DNA from: Candidatus Latescibacterota bacterium
Lineage (GTDB): Bacteria; Latescibacterota; UBA2968; UBA8231
Length of the DNA stretch: 64,000 nucleotides
Direction of reading: 5' to 3'
NCBI GenBank assembly: GCA_022819745.1
Contig: JAJEGS010000055.1
Span: forward strand, 177,595 to 241,594
Shown: positions 61,706-64,000 of the stretch, piece by piece
Position numbering within the stretch: position 1 is the first letter of the stretch
Layout of the letters: every line of letters begins with the position of its first letter
Program-made: the position numbers and the translations under genes
The notes under the pieces: generated by a model
What the model saw: only the letters and a program-made list of their open reading frames with translations
Databases searched by the model: none
Told to the model about the DNA's origin: nothing

Positions 61706-63436
61706 ATGCAGGGTCTGTTGTTGTGCTTGGTGGGGATGCTGTTGGTCGGCTGTGGGGACGGAGGGCACAAGAACGTACCGCGGAGCCGGACCTTGGTCAT
61801 GGACTGTTCGAGCTTGCAGGACTGTAGCGGGCAGATCAAGGACTACAACTCGTTTAACCCGTTTTTGCTGACCGGCGTTTCCAAGACGGGTTGGAACTTC
61901 CAATACGAGCCGCTGTACTTCTACAACGCCTACAATCCACACGCCGACAACATTATCCCTTGGATCGCCACTGGGCACGAGTACAACGACGACTACACCG
62001 AGGTCACCATCCGCATCCGCAAGGGCGTCGAGTGGAGCGATGGGCAGCCGTGGACGGCGCACGACTTGGTCTTTACGATCAACATGCTCAAGGACAACGC
62101 GCCGCATCTGTCTTTTTCCACGGATATGCAGACGTGGGTAAAGAGCGCTGTGGCGACCGACGATCACACGGCTAAAATCGCGCTGACCAAGCCCAATCCG
62201 CGCTTTGTCTTCAGCTACTTCACCAACAACTTTGACAACGGCGTCCCCATTGTACCCAAGCACATTTGGGAGGGCCAAGATCCGCAGACGTTCAACAACT
62301 TCGACCAAGAAAAGGGCTGGCCCGTAGCTAGTGGCCCATACGAAATTTTCATTTCCGTACCCGCGCAGCGGGTGTGGGATTTGCGCCCGGGGTGGTGGGC
62401 GCAGAAGACGGGCTTTCGCCAGCCTCCGGCGGTGGAGCGCATCATCTACCTGACGCACATGGAAGAGACCAAGCGGGTGCAGAACTTGATCTCCAACGAT
62501 ATGGATACCTGCCTCGATATCCGACCGCCGAACATCCAGTCGATCCTCGACGCCAATCCCAACGTCTCTACTTGGACCGGGCGCGAGCTGCCGCTCGGGT
62601 ATCTCGACTGGTGGCCGGTGTGCTTAGGGTTTAACAATTTGGAGCCGCCGTTTGACGACCCGGAGATCCGCCGCGCCGTCAACTACGCCATTGACCGCGA
62701 TCAATTGGTGGCCATTGGCTGGCAGGGAGCTGGGACCAAATCGCATCTGCCGCTGCCGGACTTCCCGCCCATCCGCCAATACACCGACACGATTCAAGAC
62801 TTGGTGGAAAAGTACGAGATCGGCGTCCACGACCCGGCCAAGGCTGCGGCGATTATGGAGCGCAAGGGGTGGAGCAAGGACGCTGAGGGTTTCTGGACCA
62901 AAGAGGGCGAGCGGCTCAAGATCGTCATCGACATTTTCGATATTTTTACGGACTTAGCACCGGTCTTGGTGGCGCAGTTGGAGCGGGCGGGTTTTGACGC
63001 CGACTTCCGCATGACGCCCGATGCGTTCTCGCGGATGGCGCAGGGCGCGGCGCGGTCCTTCTTGATGGGCAATGGCGCGAGCGTGCGCGATCCGTACTTC
63101 ACCTTGCGGCTCTATCACAGCCGCTTCGTCCGGCCCACCGGCACGCACTCCGAGCGATTCTGGCGCTGGTCGAACCCGGAGTTTGACGCGCTGGTCGATC
63201 AGATGGGGCAGACTGCGCCCGACGACCCGGCGTTGCAGACGCTCTTCCGCGAGGCCATGGAAATCTGGCTGGCCGAGCTGCCGTCCATCCCCATCGTGCA
63301 GTGGTATCACCGCATCCCGCACAATCAGACTTATTGGAAGAACTGGCCGTCGGCGAAAAACCCCTATATCAACAGCGCCTACTGGCACAACACTTGGCTT
63401 TTGGTGTTGCTGGGGTTGGAGCCGGTGGAGGGATAG
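61706..63436 (+). CDS. Peptide ABC transporter substrate-binding lipoprotein (family 5)
   Basis: 576 residues; GGAGAG precedes the start. Lipobox MLLVGC gives an anchored protein. Family 5 features: YEPLYFYNAYNPHADNIIPW, KGVEWSDGQPWTAHDLVF, NPRFVFSYFTNNF and DPEIRRAVNYAIDRDQLV. It captures peptides or other oligomers and passes them to the permeases. As the last gene of the operon with a 17-bp gap, it may be expressed at a different level. Confidence 0.9.
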   Translation: MQGLLLCLVGMLLVGCGDGGHKNVPRSRTLVMDCSSLQDCSGQIKDYNSFNPFLLTGVSKTGWNFQYEPLYFYNAYNPHADNIIPWIATGHEYNDDYTEVTIRIRKGVEWSDGQPWTAHDLVFTINMLKDNAPHLSFSTDMQTWVKSAVATDDHTAKIALTKPNPRFVFSYFTNNFDNGVPIVPKHIWEGQDPQTFNNFDQEKGWPVASGPYEIFISVPAQRVWDLRPGWWAQKTGFRQPPAVERIIYLTHMEETKRVQNLISNDMDTCLDIRPPNIQSILDANPNVSTWTGRELPLGYLDWWPVCLGFNNLEPPFDDPEIRRAVNYAIDRDQLVAIGWQGAGTKSHLPLPDFPPIRQYTDTIQDLVEKYEIGVHDPAKAAAIMERKGWSKDAEGFWTKEGERLKIVIDIFDIFTDLAPVLVAQLERAGFDADFRMTPDAFSRMAQGAARSFLMGNGASVRDPYFTLRLYHSRFVRPTGTHSERFWRWSNPEFDALVDQMGQTAPDDPALQTLFREAMEIWLAELPSIPIVQWYHRIPHNQTYWKNWPSAKNPYINSAYWHNTWLLVLLGLEPVEG

Positions 63437-63463
63437 GGGAGCAGCGCTACGAGGAGAACAACT

Positions 63464-63865
63464 ATGCGCTATCGGCGATTTGGGCGCACGGAATTGCAGG
63501 TGAGCGCAGTCAGCTTGGGCGGGGCCTACTTGGGGGGCAAGGAGGAGCCGGAGCGCGCCGAGGAAAACGCTTGGGCGATTGTGCGGCGTGCGTTGGATTT
63601 GGGTTGCAATTACATCGATACAGCACCGCTCTACGGGGCGAGCGAAGAACTGCTGGGCAAGGCACTAGCAGGGGAGCGCCGCCCCTTTTACTTGGCGACC
63701 AAGGTCGGGTTTAGGCCGGAAGGATTTGACTACCGGCGCGATTCGGTCTTGCAGAGCTTGGAGCGCAGTTTGGCATTGCTGGGCCTAACTAAGCTGACGG
63801 TGGCGCAGATCCACGAGGTGAACATGGCGGGCTGGGAACGGATCGTGGAAAAGGGCGGGACCTAA
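63464..63865 (+). pseudogene. Aldo/keto reductase, truncated by apparent insertion
   Basis: Only 133 residues of a family that is about 300 long. The N-terminal half is normal: RRFGRTELQVSAVSLGGA, GCNYIDTAPLYGASE (catalytic Asp and Tyr) and FYLATKVGF with its Lys. The frame stops right after HEVNMAGWERIVEKGGT, where relatives continue through the NADPH-binding half. The following DNA has a different, AT-rich character and a large hairpin, so an inserted element is the simplest cause. Confidence 0.8.
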
Positions 63866-63963
63866 GTACACGACAGTAATGTAAGTTGTGGTACGGCCCT
63901 GCTTTAGGTTTTATTTGCAATCGCCCAAGATTGCATTTAAATCCTAAATACAGGAGCCGCACC
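63866..63963. mobile_element. Probable left end of an insertion element: large imperfect hairpin
   Basis: From about 63907, TTTAGGTTTTATTTGCAATC, a 6-nt loop (GCCCAA) and GATTGCATTTAAATCCTAAA form an almost complete 20-bp stem. It lies between the truncated reductase and a gene start. Terminal or leader hairpins of this size are common in IS elements. The element family cannot be named from the bases available. Confidence 0.5.
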
Positions 63964-64000
63964 GTGCTTATTCATATGCTAAAGAAAGCCCTCATGCAAG
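63964..64000 (+). CDS. Start of a gene running off the right edge (transposase candidate)
   Basis: AGGAG lies 7 nt before a GTG at 63964, reading MLIHMLKKALMQ to the window end. Twelve residues do not allow a family call. Its position just inside the element that breaks the reductase makes a transposase the best guess. Confidence 0.4.
   Translation, partial: MLIHMLKKALMQ

Overview
The window is GC-rich bacterial chromosome from a Gram-negative (diderm) organism. Many genes encode exported lipoproteins, parvulin-type periplasmic foldases, FG-GAP/ASPIC-UnbV proteins, TPR lipoproteins, discoidin-like surface proteins with FlgD/CHU_C-type C-terminal Ig domains, SUMF1-like proteins and a di-heme peroxidase. 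This repertoire is typical of uncultured Latescibacterota, Poribacteria or Eisenbacteria-type lineages. That placement is inferred from gene content only; no rRNA or other phylogenetic marker is present. I saw no tRNA, rRNA or CRISPR array.

Layout. (1) 1-17106, minus strand: an M28-like protein running off the left edge, then an envelope cluster made of a lipoprotein, a SurA-like lipoprotein, a large predicted outer-membrane protein, four related discoidin-like surface proteins arranged as a duplicated A/B pair, and a CBM9-like secreted protein with its own promoter and leader. (2) 17300-20296, plus: SUMF1-like protein, di-heme cytochrome c peroxidase with a C-terminal sorting-type Ig domain, and a TPR membrane protein. 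(3) 20357-27616: a parvulin lipoprotein diverging from a 1026-aa FG-GAP/UnbV/TPR lipoprotein, which overlaps a membrane-embedded spermidine-synthase-like protein. (4) 27684-30203: an alpha/beta hydrolase, then an AT-rich, probably transferred pair of PD-(D/E)XK nuclease and RelE-like toxin. (5) 30215-38551: FG-GAP/UnbV protein, TPR lipoprotein, SurA-like lipoprotein, polytopic membrane protein, then an alkyl-DHAP synthase homologue overlapping a short-chain reductase. (6) 38562-49748, minus: a defence island with a DUF499-type ATPase, orphan DUF433 protein, DUF1156-type DNA methyltransferase, HEPN-MNT pair, a frameshifted nucleotidyltransferase with a coupled 69-aa partner, and a SNF2-like helicase with a DUF3883-like tail. 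(7) 49750-57716: a secreted mutarotase-like protein, a second TPR/FG-GAP/UnbV group, a HAD phosphatase and a second SUMF1-like protein. (8) 57775-63436: a complete Dpp/Opp-type peptide ABC importer operon (BCDFA order). (9) 63464-64000: an aldo/keto reductase cut off after 133 residues, followed by a large hairpin and the start of another gene, which looks like a mobile-element boundary.

How the genes may work together. The TPR, FG-GAP/UnbV and parvulin modules recur in different orders and fusions, which suggests one cell-surface assembly or degradation theme. The envelope cluster may export or display the A/B proteins through the barrel, with the parvulin as chaperone; this is inference. 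The defence island looks like a modification/restriction-type system with toxin-antitoxin genes built into the same operon. It and the nuclease/RelE pair are the best candidates for undescribed biology.
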